From Callorhinus ursinus (Eukaryota; Chordata; Mammalia; Carnivora; Otariidae): 64,000 nt of DNA. The DNA lies in NCBI RefSeq assembly GCF_003265705.1, contig NW_020312904.1, positions 5,862,940-5,926,939 on the forward strand. Reading direction: 5' to 3'. The notes beneath the pieces are model-generated. The model searched no databases, was not told the DNA's origin, and saw only the letters and a list, made by a program, of their open reading frames with translations. Below are positions 21,624-31,989 of this stretch, one piece after another (positions within the stretch are counted from its first letter, which is position 1; the number at the start of each line of letters is the position of its first letter). A program made the position numbers and the translations under genes.

Positions 21624-21998
21624 ATACAGCTTTGCATGCTTATGTTCATTGCGTTTGGTGGTCACCTGGCTCTGTGGGTCGTGTGTGCTGTCAAAAGCAC
21701 TGGGATATCTGTCTCCTCTTAGTGAGGGGGCTATCTGGCTGCTGACTCCCCTTTCTCAGGTTTATCACTGGGAGGGGTCAAGTTGTGAGAGCTTGAGAAG
21801 TTTCCCCTGCCTGTGTGTGGCTGGCACTGGGGATGGGGCCTTTCATTTGGTTCTGTTCACCTGGTAAACTAAGACGTGCTTATTCTGCAGAATGTCTCCC
21901 TTAGACCTGTCTCGGCATGGGATTAATTTGTGTGACGTTGAGGTCTTAAAGAACCTCTATACTGTGAATGAGATTGGTGGTCTAGAGGCTAGGGCCAG
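21624..21998. other. Unassigned stretch
   Basis: No gene, RNA or repeat recognised. Confidence 0.4.
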
Positions 21999-22013
21999 CA
22001 TCTTCTGCTTTTG

Positions 22014-22208
22014 AAGATATTTATTTATTTATTTGAGACAGAGAGAATGAGAGAGAGAGAGAGAGAGCACATGAGAGGGGAGAGGGTCAGAGGGAGAAGC
22101 CGACTCTCTGCCAAGCAGGGAGCCTAATGCGGGACTCGATCCAGGGACTCCTGGATCATGACCTGAGCCGAAGGCAGTCGCTTAACCAACTGAGCCACCC
22201 AGGCGCCC
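22014..22208 (-). mobile_element. CAN-type SINE, group B
   Basis: Minus-strand copy with a (GA)n expansion near 22,050-22,066. The TSD CATCTTCTGCTTTTG is exact at 21,999-22,013 and 22,209-22,223. Confidence 0.96.
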
Positions 22209-22223
22209 CATCTTCTGCTTTTG

Positions 22224-23322
22224 GTTGCAGCTGGAGAGCCTTGACCCTTCCTGGGACTTAGGTTTATTTACAGAAATGGTTCATAAAATCTCACACTTGA
22301 TGGAGTGAATTGTGGGGTACACCCAGGAATCCCATCCTTTGGCTTTCCCACATGAAATATTGCACAGTTGGTGAAGCCAGCTGCAAGGGTGATGCGCCTT
22401 CCTCTGGAGGATGAGGAATCGGGCTTTGGGTGCTAGCATCTTGCTCCAGGGTTTATCTGAAACAGGGGAGTTTATGGAAGCCTTGCAGGCAGGGCTCCGC
22501 CCTCTGTAGCGGTTGGTGCTCAGAGGCCGGGAGTGCTGGGGTTCCGGGCGCTCTCTGCGCCTCAGTGGCCTCTCCACAGCCCTTCCAGTCGCCGCCGTGG
22601 AGTCGCACATCTGGCTGTAAAATCTAAGGAACTCTGGGTGTTCCTTCATTATGAAACCAGTGCATGGACTTTGTCAAATACAAGTACAGAATTCAGAAGG
22701 AGAAAATCACTGTCAGTACCTTGATGTACACTTTTCCACCTCGCAAATGTGATTTTTAAAGACAAATAGAATCATACGATTTAAACTGTTTTGTAACCTG
22801 CCCTTCTTTACCTCACTCTCACAAACGAGAGAACTGTGTTCCTCGTCTCTGCTCTGTCTTAAGCTGGGTCACCTGTCACAGATGCAAAGCAACCACTGCC
22901 AGGCTGAGCAGCTTGCTTTCTCCCTGTGACTGGTGCCAGGTGGCTCACAGTGTGCCCATGAGACTTGTTCTGGACTCAGCACTCTCTGCGGCTCAGCCCA
23001 GTTGGCCTCTTGGCAAAGTCCCTTGACTTTCTTTTCCTTCATAAGACCTTCTGAACCAGCCCATCCCTGCCCATACTTTGTTGCTTGTGGTCATTGTGGG
23101 TTTGCTTCTGTTCAGATTGTGTCATTGATTCCTTGATTTTTCTGACCTTTATTGGTTGCCTGCTTTCTGACTTTCCTGGGGGTTAAGCTTATGCCCTCCA
23201 CCTACATATGTGCCTACTGTATTTCAACCCTATCCTTAGAGAGGGGCCCTTTGACCCTTCCGTGACTTTAGCTGTGATCAGCGTCATTCAGAGCTTCTGG
23301 TTCTGTCATCAGGGGATGATCT
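22224..23322. other. Unassigned stretch with a small CpG-richer patch
   Basis: No supported gene. Bases 22,495-22,615 are locally richer in CpG, too short for a CpG island. The 122-codon minus frame there matches no family I know. Confidence 0.45.
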
Positions 23323-23690
23323 CAGTGGCTAACATTTATTTATTTTATCTTTTTTAAGATTTTATTTATTTATTTTGACAGACAGAGACACAGCGAGAGA
23401 GGGAACACAAGCAGGGGGAGTGGGAGAGGGAGAAGCAGGCTTCCCGCCGAGCGGGGAGCCTGATGCGGGGCTCGATTTCAGGACCCTGGGATCATGACCT
23501 GAGCCGAAGCAGCTGCTTAACGACTGAGCCACCCAGGCGCCCCAGTTGCTAACATTTAAAAATACACTGTACATTGTCTCACTTAATCTTCCCAAGCCCT
23601 GGGTGGTACCTGAGGCTGTCTTCATGTTACAGGTGGAGGAACCTAGAAGCTTGCCAAGGCCCTGTATCTGCTCACCACTGCCCCTCTCTG
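23323..23690 (-). repeat. MIR SINE split by a CAN SINE
   Basis: Reversed MIR: CACTTAATCTTCCCAAGCCC, 'TTACAGGTGGAGGAACCTAG' and AAGGCCCTGTATCTG after 23,560. The left end is cut off by the SINE at 23,339-23,542. Confidence 0.6.
23339..23542 (-). mobile_element. CAN-type SINE, group A
   Basis: Minus-strand copy with group A body and intact head. The TSD CAGTGGCTAACATTTA (23,323-23,338) recurs with one change at 23,543-23,558. Confidence 0.95.
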
Positions 23691-23923
23691 TTGCTTGACC
23701 CCACTCAGCTCTGCCTTTTCCACGTAGGTGTGGAGGTCCTGTAGGGGACCAGCCTCTAACCTCCTCACTTGGCAGGATCTCATTCCATGTTGAAGTACAA
23801 TTGGGAGCCTTGTTTAAGATTAAGTACAGTAGACTTCAATTTTAAATGGTAAAAGTAGAAGAAAAACATAAAATTTGTAAAACAAGATGTACTTTTAAGT
23901 TTGTAGTTGGTATTCTATTTATA

Positions 23924-24110
23924 AGATTATTTATTTGAGAGAGTGTATGTATGAATAGGGGTAGGGGCAGAGGGGGAGAGAGAGAATCTCAGGCAAATTC
24001 CATGCTGAGTGTGGAGCCCAATGTGGGGCTTGATCTCACGACCCTGAGATCATGACCTGAGCTGAAACCAAGAGCTGATTGCTTTACCAACTGAGCCATC
24101 CAGGCGCCTC
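23924..24110 (-). mobile_element. CAN-type SINE, older copy
   Basis: Minus-strand copy with diverged body (GAGAGTGTATGTATGAATAG) and head CCATCCAGGCGCCTC. Left target AGTTGGTATTCTATTTATA is at 23,905-23,923. Its right target copy was later split by the next SINE. Confidence 0.92.
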
Positions 24111-24121
24111 AGTTGGTGTTC

Positions 24122-24328
24122 TTCTTCTTCTTCTTTTTTAATATTTTATTTATTCATTTGAGACACAGAGATAGAGACAGAGAGCATGAGCAGGGGGACA
24201 GGCGGAGGGAGAGGGAGAAGCAGACTCCCCGCTGAGCCGGGAGCCCGACGTGGGGCTCGATCCCAGGACCTGGGATCATAACCTGAGCTGAAGGCAGACG
24301 CTCAACCGACTGAGCCACCCAGGCGCCC
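24122..24328 (-). mobile_element. CAN-type SINE inserted in the TSD of another SINE
   Basis: Minus-strand copy with (CTT)n-rich tail start. It duplicated CTCAGTTGGTGTTC (24,108-24,121; 24,329-24,342), which is the right target copy of the previous SINE. TCTATTTATAATC continues after it. Confidence 0.93.
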
Positions 24329-24344
24329 CTCAGTTGGTGTTCTA

Positions 24345-24547
24345 TTTATAATCACATTTCAGACCTGAGAGTGGAAGCTTTTAGGGGTTAGAGACCATAT
24401 CTTTTAAATTGAATTTATATAGCACTCAGCACTGCCTACAGGCTTTAGATTCATTCATTAAACTCTAAATATATACTTATTACATGCCAAACTAAAGTAT
24501 AGTATTCTTGAGGAAGAGTTTACATGTCTCCTGTTTCTTGGCACATT
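24345..24547. other. Unassigned stretch
   Basis: AT-rich; it includes a short MIR/L2-like GCACTCAGCACTGCCTACAG. No gene. Confidence 0.4.
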
Positions 24548-24555
24548 GGGATTCT

Positions 24556-24606
24556 TGATTTGATTTGATTTGATTTGATTTATTTTATTTTATTTTATTT
24601 TTTAAA
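24556..24606. repeat. Compound pentanucleotide repeat
   Basis: About five TTGAT units followed by about five TTTTA units, at the poly-T end of a SINE. The second part grew from the SINE tail; the first lies in its target sequence. Confidence 0.85.
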
Positions 24607-24774
24607 GATTTTATTCATTTGAGAGAGAGAGAGATCATAATGGGGGGGGTGGGGCAGAGGGAGAAGCAGACTCCCAGTTGATCAAGGAGCCTGATGCAGG
24701 ACTCTATCCCAGGGCCCTGGGATCATGACCTCAGCCGAAGGCAGATGCTTAACCATCTGAGTCACCCAGGTGTT
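24584..24774 (-). mobile_element. CAN-type SINE
   Basis: Minus-strand copy with TCATAATGGGGGGGGTGG in the body and the mutated head GTCACCCAGGTGTTCC. It sits in the left target/tail region of the next SINE; TTGATTT occurs on both sides. Confidence 0.88.
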
Positions 24775-24779
24775 CCTTG

Positions 24780-25149
24780 ATTTTTTTCTTTAAGATTTTA
24801 TTTAGGGGCGCCTGGGTGGCTCAGATGGTTAAGCGTCTGCCTTTGGCTCAGGGTCATGATCCCAGGTCCTGGGATAGAGTCCCGCATCGGGCTCCCTGCT
24901 CAGTGGGATCCTGCTTCTCCCTCTGCCTCTCTCTCTCTCTGTCTCTCATGAATAAATAAATAAAATCTTTAAAAAAAAAGATTTTATTTATTTGTTAGAG
25001 AGAGCGCGCACAAATGGGGATCAGCAGGAAGAGGTAGAAGCAGGCTCCCCACTGAGCAGGGAGTCCGACATGGGGCTCCATCCCGGGACCCTGGGATCAT
25101 GACTTGAGCTGAAGGCAGACACTTAACCAACTGAGCCACCCAGGTACCC
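24780..25149 (-). mobile_element. CAN-type SINE split by a plus-strand SINE
   Basis: Minus-strand copy: poly-T and AAGATTTTATTTA at 24,780-24,804, rest at 24,991-25,149 ending CACCCAGGTACCCC. The target GGGATTCTTGAT follows at 25,150 and also stands upstream at 24,548-24,559, left of the preceding SINE. Confidence 0.9.
24805..24977 (+). mobile_element. CAN-type SINE nested in the 3' end of another
   Basis: Complete plus-strand copy with intact head and A tail. The TSD AAGATTTTATTTA (24,792-24,804 and 24,978-24,990) is the AT-rich tail junction of the host SINE. Confidence 0.94.
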
Positions 25150-25161
25150 CGGGATTCTTGA

Positions 25162-25494
25162 TCTTCTCCCATTTTTCCCATCTTCTTTATCCCTAGCACT
25201 GGTCCAAATGGAGAAGGAGAACGTAATGGGAGCATTCTGGAATGCTTGGGATCACGATTTCTGTTTATTTACATATTTATACCTCTCTTGGCTTCACAAA
25301 GGGTTTGAGTTGGTTGTTTGGGACTACCAAAAAAAAAAAAAGGCAGAACTGAATTCTTCCTTTGCGATCTCCAAAGCAACAACAATAAAACATGTTTATT
25401 TCTGATGAGGACCTCAGAGGTCACTCAGAGCTCTTCCACACCACCCCAGCAGGCTTGGGGGACCAGATGGGCTCTGCTGTCAGAGGGAACCATG
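25162..25494. other. Unassigned stretch
   Basis: No gene seen. An A14 run lies at about 25,329-25,342. Confidence 0.4.
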
Positions 25495-25650
25495 TGTAGT
25501 AGCTCTGCTGTGACTGCTTTGTGACCGTGGGCAGGCCACTTTCCCCAGGGCTCTAGTATTCTCTTCTGAAAAATGGGGACAGTACTCCCACCTGGCAGGG
25601 TTATCATGAAGTATAGATTCATTGTATGTAAAGGTCCTCGCAAATGTATA
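25495..25650 (+). repeat. MIR SINE
   Basis: Plus-strand MIR: 'TGTGACCGTGGGCAGGCCAC', TTCTGAAAAATGGGGACAG and GGGTTATCATGAAG. Confidence 0.72.
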
Positions 25651-26104
25651 TAAAATGTCATAAAATAGTCCTAATTTTAGCCTCTATTTTCAGGGTTTCT
25701 AAACACCGGTTTGTGATGGTATTTTTACTGCCATGGGGCTAAAATATCAACATTGTCCTTATTCTTTACAAAGCGAGAGATACTTAGTTTGAGGCTTTTG
25801 ATATATTCTGAAGTTGTATGACCTGCTTTTTAGTGTTAAAATGCCTTTTTTATTATTAAAATGCTTTTGAAATGAAATAATGGGAGGTGATTGGGTTTTC
25901 TTTTTTTTAGTGCCCTTAGTGGACAAAATAAAGTTGGCAGGCTTGTGTTGGGCGCTTCTGCCCTCAGTGGCATACTCTGGTCATTAAAGCTGGGGGAGGG
26001 GGAAGCCCCAGCCAGAGAGGCGGGTGAGGCGGCGCCTTCTTTACCGGACTCGGCTCAGCGCCCAGCCTCGCTGAGGGTTTCCCACATCTGCCCCACTCTC
26101 CTAA
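25651..26104. other. Unassigned stretch with CpG-richer patch
   Basis: No supported gene. About 26,010-26,085 holds several CpGs (GCGGGTGAGGCGGCGCC and nearby) but is too short for an island and shows no promoter elements. Confidence 0.45.
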
Positions 26105-26278
26105 GCGGGGCTCCCTGCCTAGGTCTGCTGTGCAGCACTTGTCACACTGTGTGGTCCTCTGGGTGCTAGTCTGTCTACCCTACTAAACTCTAAGTTGCTT
26201 AAGGACAAGTGTGGGAAATTATTTAGCTTGTAACTTCCAGAGTCTAGCATAGAGAGGGCACAATAGAAATAAATGAGG
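26105..26278 (+). repeat. L2 3'-end fragment
   Basis: L2 tail features: ACACTGTGTGGTCC, TACTAAACTCTAAGTTGC, 'AGAGTCTAGCATAGAGAGGG' and CAATAGAAATAAATGAG. Confidence 0.6.
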
Positions 26279-27370
26279 GGGAAAATCACACTGGTAAACC
26301 TCCAGTAAAACATGAATGGAGCAGATCTCTAACTTTATTCCTGAAAATACCCAAAAGCTCACCACAGACCTTGTTCACCACTCCATTTTGAATTCAGACC
26401 TTCCTTCAGGGATCACTTTCCATCTTCAGTGAGTTGTCCAAGGAAGGCTTGAGCTAGCCCCAGAACTGTGAGTGACGTCTTAACCACTGAGATGTTGTTG
26501 GAAACCCAGGTGTTTCTTCTCATGATGGCATTTTATAAAATGTGTAAGAAAAGAAATTAACATATTTTCCATATCACATTGGTGCTTTGAAGTTTTTCTC
26601 AGTTGGGCTTTCTGCTTTAATTAGTTTGGCTTCATTTTTTTCTTTAGCTTTGGGTGAGTGCCAGGGAAGCAAAGAAGCTTATATAAAGGGTTTAAATTTT
26701 TTTTTTTTTTTTTTTTTTACTTTGCCAAAGATAGAACTGGTACTTAATTTAGCTTTTCTGGCACCTTCTTCTTTGATGAGAATGTTAGAAATTTGGCTTG
26801 GTTCATTCCTTTATATATATATATATATGAAGACTAAAGGCAAGATGGCTCTATTTATGTCTTGTTTCATGAAAAATATGAAAGGTTAACACGTAAGATT
26901 TGAACATAGCTGCTATCCTTTTTCCCCAACCAAAAAAAAAAAAAGATTGACCTATCAGAATGTTTTATATAACCTATTTAAATTCTAGAATTTAAGATTT
27001 ACTTACCATTTGAAGAAAAAGAAAAGCTAATACCTGTAATTATCGCATTAGATTTTACTGGTTTACTCACTGTCAAACAGCCATTGGAGCCTGTCACTGA
27101 AAGCTGCCATTTCTGAGTCGCTGCCTGACGTTATCACGCTTTTTACTGCAGGAATATTGGAGAGCTGAGTTAACCTGGTTAGAAGGTGGACCATTTAGGT
27201 TCATCAGAATCATTTGTGTGTGTTAGAGGATCCGTTGTTCTAAGAACTGAGACCCAGTGCAGTGCATGCATGCTGCCACAGCCCAGGGCTCAGCGGCACC
27301 TTGCAGGCCAGTCCTTGGTGAAGAGAGTGGACAGCTCCGTTGTTCAGGCTCCGCAGCAGGCTTCTCTCCC
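26279..27370. other. Unassigned stretch with low-complexity tracts
   Basis: No supported gene. A poly-T run of about 22 lies at 26,697-26,719 and (TA)n at 26,811-26,828. No splice-bounded open frame was noted. Confidence 0.45.
26811..26828. repeat. (TA)n microsatellite
   Basis: Nine consecutive TA units. Confidence 0.85.
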
Positions 27371-27374
27371 TCAT

Positions 27375-27830
27375 CCCCCCCGTTTTCTCTTTATTGAGAT
27401 ATTAATTTACATACAACAGAATGGACCCATTTAGGGGCTTTGACAAATGGATATGCCTGTGTAGCCACTGTCCCAAGCAAGATAGAGAACATTTCCATCA
27501 CTTCAGAACTTTTCCTTGTGCCCTGTGCAGTCAGCCCCCACCCAACCCCTGGCCACAGGCAAACATTGTTCTGTCACGATGGATTTGTTTGGCCTGGTTT
27601 AGAATTTCATGTAAATAGAACACACTTCTATTTTTGCACCCTTTTGCATCTGGCCTCTTTTGCTCACCATGAGGTTTCTGTGATGTACCCGTGCGCATCT
27701 GTCAAAAGCTCACTCCTCAGTGTTGAGGAGTTTTGTATTGCGTGGCGACGCTTTACAGAGCTATTTCCATGACCTGTATGCTCTGTGGAAGTATGTGCAT
27801 GGTCTGTATGTAGATCCCTTTCCCCCAACT
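27375..27830 (-). repeat. L1 3' UTR remnant (minus strand)
   Basis: Reversed L1: 'TTTATTGAGATATTAATTTA', then CATACAACAGAATGGACCC, 'ACCCCTGGCCACAGGCAAAC' and 'GAATTTCATGTAAATAGAAC'. The frames inside (65-110 codons) are not genes. Confidence 0.72.
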
Positions 27831-28424
27831 CTCCTTAGCTCTTGAGGAAGGCTGGGGGGCGGAGCAGAGGAGGCACCTTTTCCTCCAGGCCGTCAGTAGT
27901 CCTGATAATCAATCCTTGAAGAGTTTGGCTTCTCAGAACAACTCTTGTTCTGGTTACCCCCAGCCTATGGTAGCGGATACCATCCTGGTTTGTCTTTCTG
28001 GAGATGGGGAGATGGGCATTCTTAATGGTGTAAGGTCTTGTGACCAGAGGGGCTCTTGTAGAGTTTTTGCATGATTTCCACCATCCTGGCAGCTGCTAGA
28101 CCACCTGGCCCTGCTAAGTTCAGGGACATGAGAACCATGGAGCCCATCTAGCACGGGGCGGCCAGATACCTCCACCTCTCACCCCAGCGCCTGCCTCTGA
28201 GTTGTCTGGCTTTTCCCTGGTCCTGTCCGGGCTCAGCTGTTAGCTTTAGCCCAGAAGGGAGGACCGAGGCACAGAACTGCAATTTGCACTGTTTTACTAA
28301 CAACCTGATGGCTCTGTGCCCATTACTCTTTGAATCACCTGGTAAGAGCCACTGGCTGTTTTGGGCTGGGGAAGGGGGAGAAAGAGATGGCGGCTAACGT
28401 GCATGAGGTTTCTTTTTGAGGTGA
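27831..28424. other. Unassigned stretch
   Basis: No gene or repeat assigned. Confidence 0.4.
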
Positions 28425-28560
28425 GGACGATGTCCTAAAATTGACTGGGGTGATGGTTGCACAGCTCTGTAAAGATCCTAAAAACCATTGAATTGTGTAC
28501 TTTAAATGGCTGAATTATATGGTATGTAAATTACATCTCAATAAAGCTGCTTTAGAAAAA
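28425..28560 (+). repeat. L1 3' end
   Basis: Plus-strand old L1 3' UTR end: 'GGGGTGATGGTTGCACAGCT', CTAAAAACCATTGAATTGTG and 'ACATCTCAATAAAGCTGCTT'. The same end motif occurs in the L1 ending at 52.2 kb. Confidence 0.78.
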
Positions 28561-28704
28561 GTGTGGCATTAAAGCAAGGACAGACCAGTAGAGGAATGGG
28601 GAAAAATCACATGGTGAAAATTTTGTCCTTTACCCCACGTGACATGATCTGTTGCCAGATATCCTCATGTTCCTCACGGGTCTAGTTCCGTGGCAGGCAT
28701 GAGT

Positions 28705-28890
28705 GTGGTGGAGAGAGGATGGGCTTTGAAAGTATCAGGTAGACCTGAGTTCGAATCCCATTCTGCCATTATTTGCTGGGTGATACTGGGCAGGTTGCTT
28801 AATTGCTCTGTGGTGGTTTTCCTTCCGTAAAACGGGGCTAGTAGTCCCTATCTTATGGAGTCTTTTAAAAGAGCTCGGTGAAGGTAGCCA
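28705..28890 (+). repeat. MIR SINE
   Basis: Plus-strand MIR: GGGCTTTGAAAGTATCAGG, 'GACCTGAGTTCGAATCCCAT' (tRNA-like B-box region), TACTGGGCAGGTTGCTTAA and 'TTCCTTCCGTAAAACGGGGC'. Confidence 0.82.
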
Positions 28891-29104
28891 TTTTCATCCT
28901 GTAACAGGAGAGAGGTGTCAGAAGAGACAGCCGGTCCGGTGCTGCCCTCATGTCTGTACCTGATGCTTGGTTAAGGACTGCTGTGCATGGACTCAGCCAT
29001 CAGCTGAGGACGGAGGTCATGAAGGTACTGGTAGTCTTCAGCTAACTTGCTGGATTTTGTTTCAGAATTTTTTTCTGCCTTAATCTACATGGTTTGAGTA
29101 GGTT

Positions 29105-29375
29105 GATGGCAGGCTCTTAGCCCGCTCCTGTCCCTCCTTCATGAAGCCTTCCCTGACCCTGCTTCCCATGCTAGCTCACTGCTCCCTTCCCAGTGTTCCC
29201 TCAGCCCTTGGTGCATGTTGGTTCTAGCAGTTGTTAGCTCGTGCCATTTTTATTTATTTACACATCTGCCCTGCCCATACACTGAGCAATCCAGGGCAGG
29301 GATGTTGGCTTTTTCAACCATGGGACCCTGTGGCCTTAAGCCCTGTGCCTGCCACTACTGTTTGTTGAATGAATG
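29105..29375 (+). repeat. L2 3'-region fragment
   Basis: L2 order preserved: 'CATGAAGCCTTCCCTGACCC', CAGCCCTTGGTGCATG, 'ATCCAGGGCAGGGATGTTGG' and 'TACTGTTTGTTGAATGAATG'. Confidence 0.72.
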
Positions 29376-29747
29376 CCCAAAGGTTTCAAGTCTGGTGACA
29401 GAAACCAGATTGGAACTGGAAATACCAGTTTAGGCACCACGTGCGAGAGGTAGCAGGTGGCTTTCCCTGGAGCAGTGTTTCTTTCCCAGTACCACCTTAG
29501 GGGCTGGGACAGCTGCCAGAGCCAGCCTTGTCCTTCGCCAGAGGGTCAGGACAGCTGGTCTCCAGCTAGGAATCCACTGGCCGAGGTTGTGGGGACCAGG
29601 AGAGAATGCCCCAGCCACACTGGAAAGCTGGGCTCATTACTTCATAGTGTCACTGCTATCTGCATTCTTAATTCACTTCAAGTCAGATTTTTATTACGTG
29701 GCAGCTGTACCCAAGACCCGCTTCTGATTTATTGAGGGAAGCCAAGA
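29376..29747. other. Unassigned stretch
   Basis: No supported gene. Confidence 0.4.
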
Positions 29748-29980
29748 AGGAGAGGCAGTGTAATGGCTAACAGCTGGATTCTGGAAGCTGACTACCTGGG
29801 TTGGGATCCTGGCTCCCCCGTGTGCCAGCTTTGGGATGCAGGGCAGGTAATATAACCTCTCTGTACCTGTACCTCAGTTATCTGAGCTGGAAAATGGAAG
29901 AGGGGACAGTCCCCTGATAGGATTATTTTCATCATTAACCATAAAGTAAGCACTATATAAATGTTTACTGAGCAGCTTGT
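29748..29980 (+). repeat. MIR SINE
   Basis: Near full-length plus-strand MIR: AGGCAGTGTAATGGCTAAC, 'GCTGACTACCTGGGTTGGGA', AACCTCTCTGTACCTG and 'GTAAGCACTATATAAATGTT'. Confidence 0.82.
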
Positions 29981-30960
29981 GTTTGTTGGATTACTTAAAA
30001 AAAAAAAAAAGAAAAAAGAATGAATCCACCTTGCTGTGCTTGTCGTCCTCTCTCATAACCAAGAGTCCTAAGTGGGGCTCTGAGGCAAAGAAGAGTTTTT
30101 GGTCACGCTAGCTGATGAAAAGGAAAAGTAGATAGTCAGCTTGGTCTGCCAGAACTCAGGTGTTTATTCTTTCTTACTGGAAGAAGATACCCCCAGAAAA
30201 GGACTTCTGTGACCATATTTTTGTGCTGCTTAAATTTAGTTAAAATGCTTTGGAAGATAACTGCCAGGCCATTAGTTTTAGAAAGCCTGTCTGTGTGTTG
30301 TGGTCAAGCACACTGAAGTAGTCTCTAGAAACATTATTTAGCCTTTTCCAGCTTTAGTGTCCCTGGACAAGATGACCTTTAGGGCCGTTAAAGCCCCTGT
30401 AAGCCCTGGGCTGAAGTAGCCAGCCTCCCTGCAGACCAGAGAACATGGCTGACCCAGTGCCCCAGCATGTGCCTCCCTGTAAGCGTGCAAGTGATCTAAC
30501 TGAGCTGCTGGTGGAATACAGCCAAGTTTGCGTTGTATTGGGTCGACTTCTTGTTTTTTGTTGTCGTTGTTTTTCGTTTGTTTTTTTTTGTTTGTTTGTT
30601 TTTTGCCGGGGGAGAGGGTAGTATAATTTTCCAAGTAGTGTGAATTATTATCATATGTCAAATAATTGAGCCTGTGTTGATGTGATCCTCACTTTATTGG
30701 TGTTTTTCCATCAAGGAATTTCTAAACACAGATTTTGGAAAGATATTTTTAACCTGTTTTGTTTTGTGTTATAAGGTCAGACTAGGGGCCCATGTTCCAA
30801 GGGAGGGAATAGTGCGGCTCTGTTCTGGCCACCACCATGTAAATGTAGCATCTGGCTTGCCATAGCGGTTGGGGGGTGCCCATGTATCTTCTGGGAGGGT
30901 ACTTTGGGGGAAACTGAGCTCTTGAAATATTTGTTTCTTGTGTTTCAATACCTGCTCTTT
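29981..30960. other. Unassigned stretch
   Basis: No supported gene. It includes an A-rich run at 29,996-30,018 and a T/G-rich GTTT repeat at 30,555-30,605. Confidence 0.45.
30555..30605. repeat. (GTTT)n-like low-complexity tract
   Basis: Imperfect GTTT and T runs; the minus-strand frame across it codes only for K/N/Q-rich low-complexity sequence. Confidence 0.75.
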
Positions 30961-31013
30961 CTTGTAGTGTTTGTATTTTTTTATATTGTTGCATATGTTT
31001 TTCAAGCACTTTT

Positions 31014-31203
31014 CTTTTTTAAAGATTTTATTTATTTGACAGAGAGACACAGCAAGAGAGGGAACACAAGCAGGGGGAGTGGGAGAGGGAGAAGCAGGCT
31101 TCCCGCCAAGCAGGGAGCCTGATGCGGGGCTCGATCCCAGGACCCTGGGATCATGACCTGAGCCAAAGGCAGACGCTTAACGACTGAGCCACCCAGGCGC
31201 CCC
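31014..31203 (-). mobile_element. CAN-type SINE, group A
   Basis: Minus-strand copy with group A body. The TSD TCAAGCACTTTT is exact at 31,002-31,013 and 31,204-31,215. Confidence 0.95.
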
Positions 31204-31451
31204 TCAAGCACTTTTTATTGAGACAGAATACACACACATACATACAAGTGCACATATTATCAGCGTGTACAGCAATGAATTTTCACAAATACAGCACACG
31301 GACAGCTCAGGAAACAGAGCCCTGCTCAGAAGTGCCCCCGGGGAGCCTTTCGTGCCCGGTCCCTTTCGCATTCTGCCTTGGCTTCAAGTCCCATAGTGTA
31401 TTTGTGCCTGCTCTTCACTTTATCTAGAGGGAATTATATTGTATGTATTCT

Positions 31452-31642
31452 TTTTTTTAAGATTTTTTATTTATTTTTTGACAGAGACACAGCGAGAGAG
31501 GGAACACAAGCAGGGGGAGTGGGAGAGGGAGAAGAGACTCCCCACTGAGCAGGGAGCCTGATACGGGGCTCGATCCCAGGACCCCGGGATCATGACCTGA
31601 GCCGAAGGCAGACGCCTAACGACTGAGCCACCCAGGTGCCCC
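31452..31642 (-). mobile_element. CAN-type SINE, group A
   Basis: Minus-strand copy. The 17-bp TSD TATATTGTATGTATTCT is exact at 31,435-31,451 and 31,643-31,659. Confidence 0.96.
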
Positions 31643-31743
31643 TATATTGTATGTATTCTCATGGGCACATACATTTTAAAATGAGTTAGGACATCTTCCT
31701 CTTACCCTAAAGCTATGTTTATTCTTATTTTTCCCTTCACTTT

Positions 31744-31976
31744 TTTTTTTTTTTTTTAAAGGCAGGTCACCGGTGACCTGAGATGCTGCATTTTTTTTTT
31801 TTTTTAAAGATTTTATTTATTTATTTGCCAGAGAAAGAGGGAGAGAGCACAGGCAGGGGGAGTGGCAGGCGGAGGGAGAAGCGGGCTCCGTGATGTGGGG
31901 CTGGATCCCAGGACCCCGGGATCATGACCTGAGCCGAAGGCAGACGCTTAACTGACTGAGCCACCCAGGCGCCCCT
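31744..31976 (-). mobile_element. CAN-type SINE with a split tail
   Basis: Minus-strand SINE with TSD TCCCTTCACTTTT at about 31,731-31,743 and 31,977-31,989. Two T tracts are separated by about 30 bases (31,761-31,790) foreign to the SINE. That spacer holds the perfect 18-bp palindrome CAGGTCACCGGTGACCTG at 31,763-31,780. The TSD encloses both tracts, so the spacer was part of the inserted RNA or was added in the tail later. Confidence 0.93.
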
Positions 31977-31989
31977 CCCTTCACTTTTA

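Larger units (their letters stand above)
30961..31680 (-). repeat. L1 3' UTR remnant (minus strand) split by SINEs
   Basis: After the first SINE, reversed L1 3' UTR is visible: CACTTTTTATTGAGACAGAAT, 'AATGAATTTTCACAAATACA' and GAGGGAATTATATTGTATG. SINEs at 31,014 and 31,452 interrupt it. Confidence 0.6.

Noticed and set aside
25960..26110. CpG-richer patch as a possible promoter
   Set aside because: Too short for a CpG island, no TATA or initiator context, and it is followed directly by an L2 fragment.
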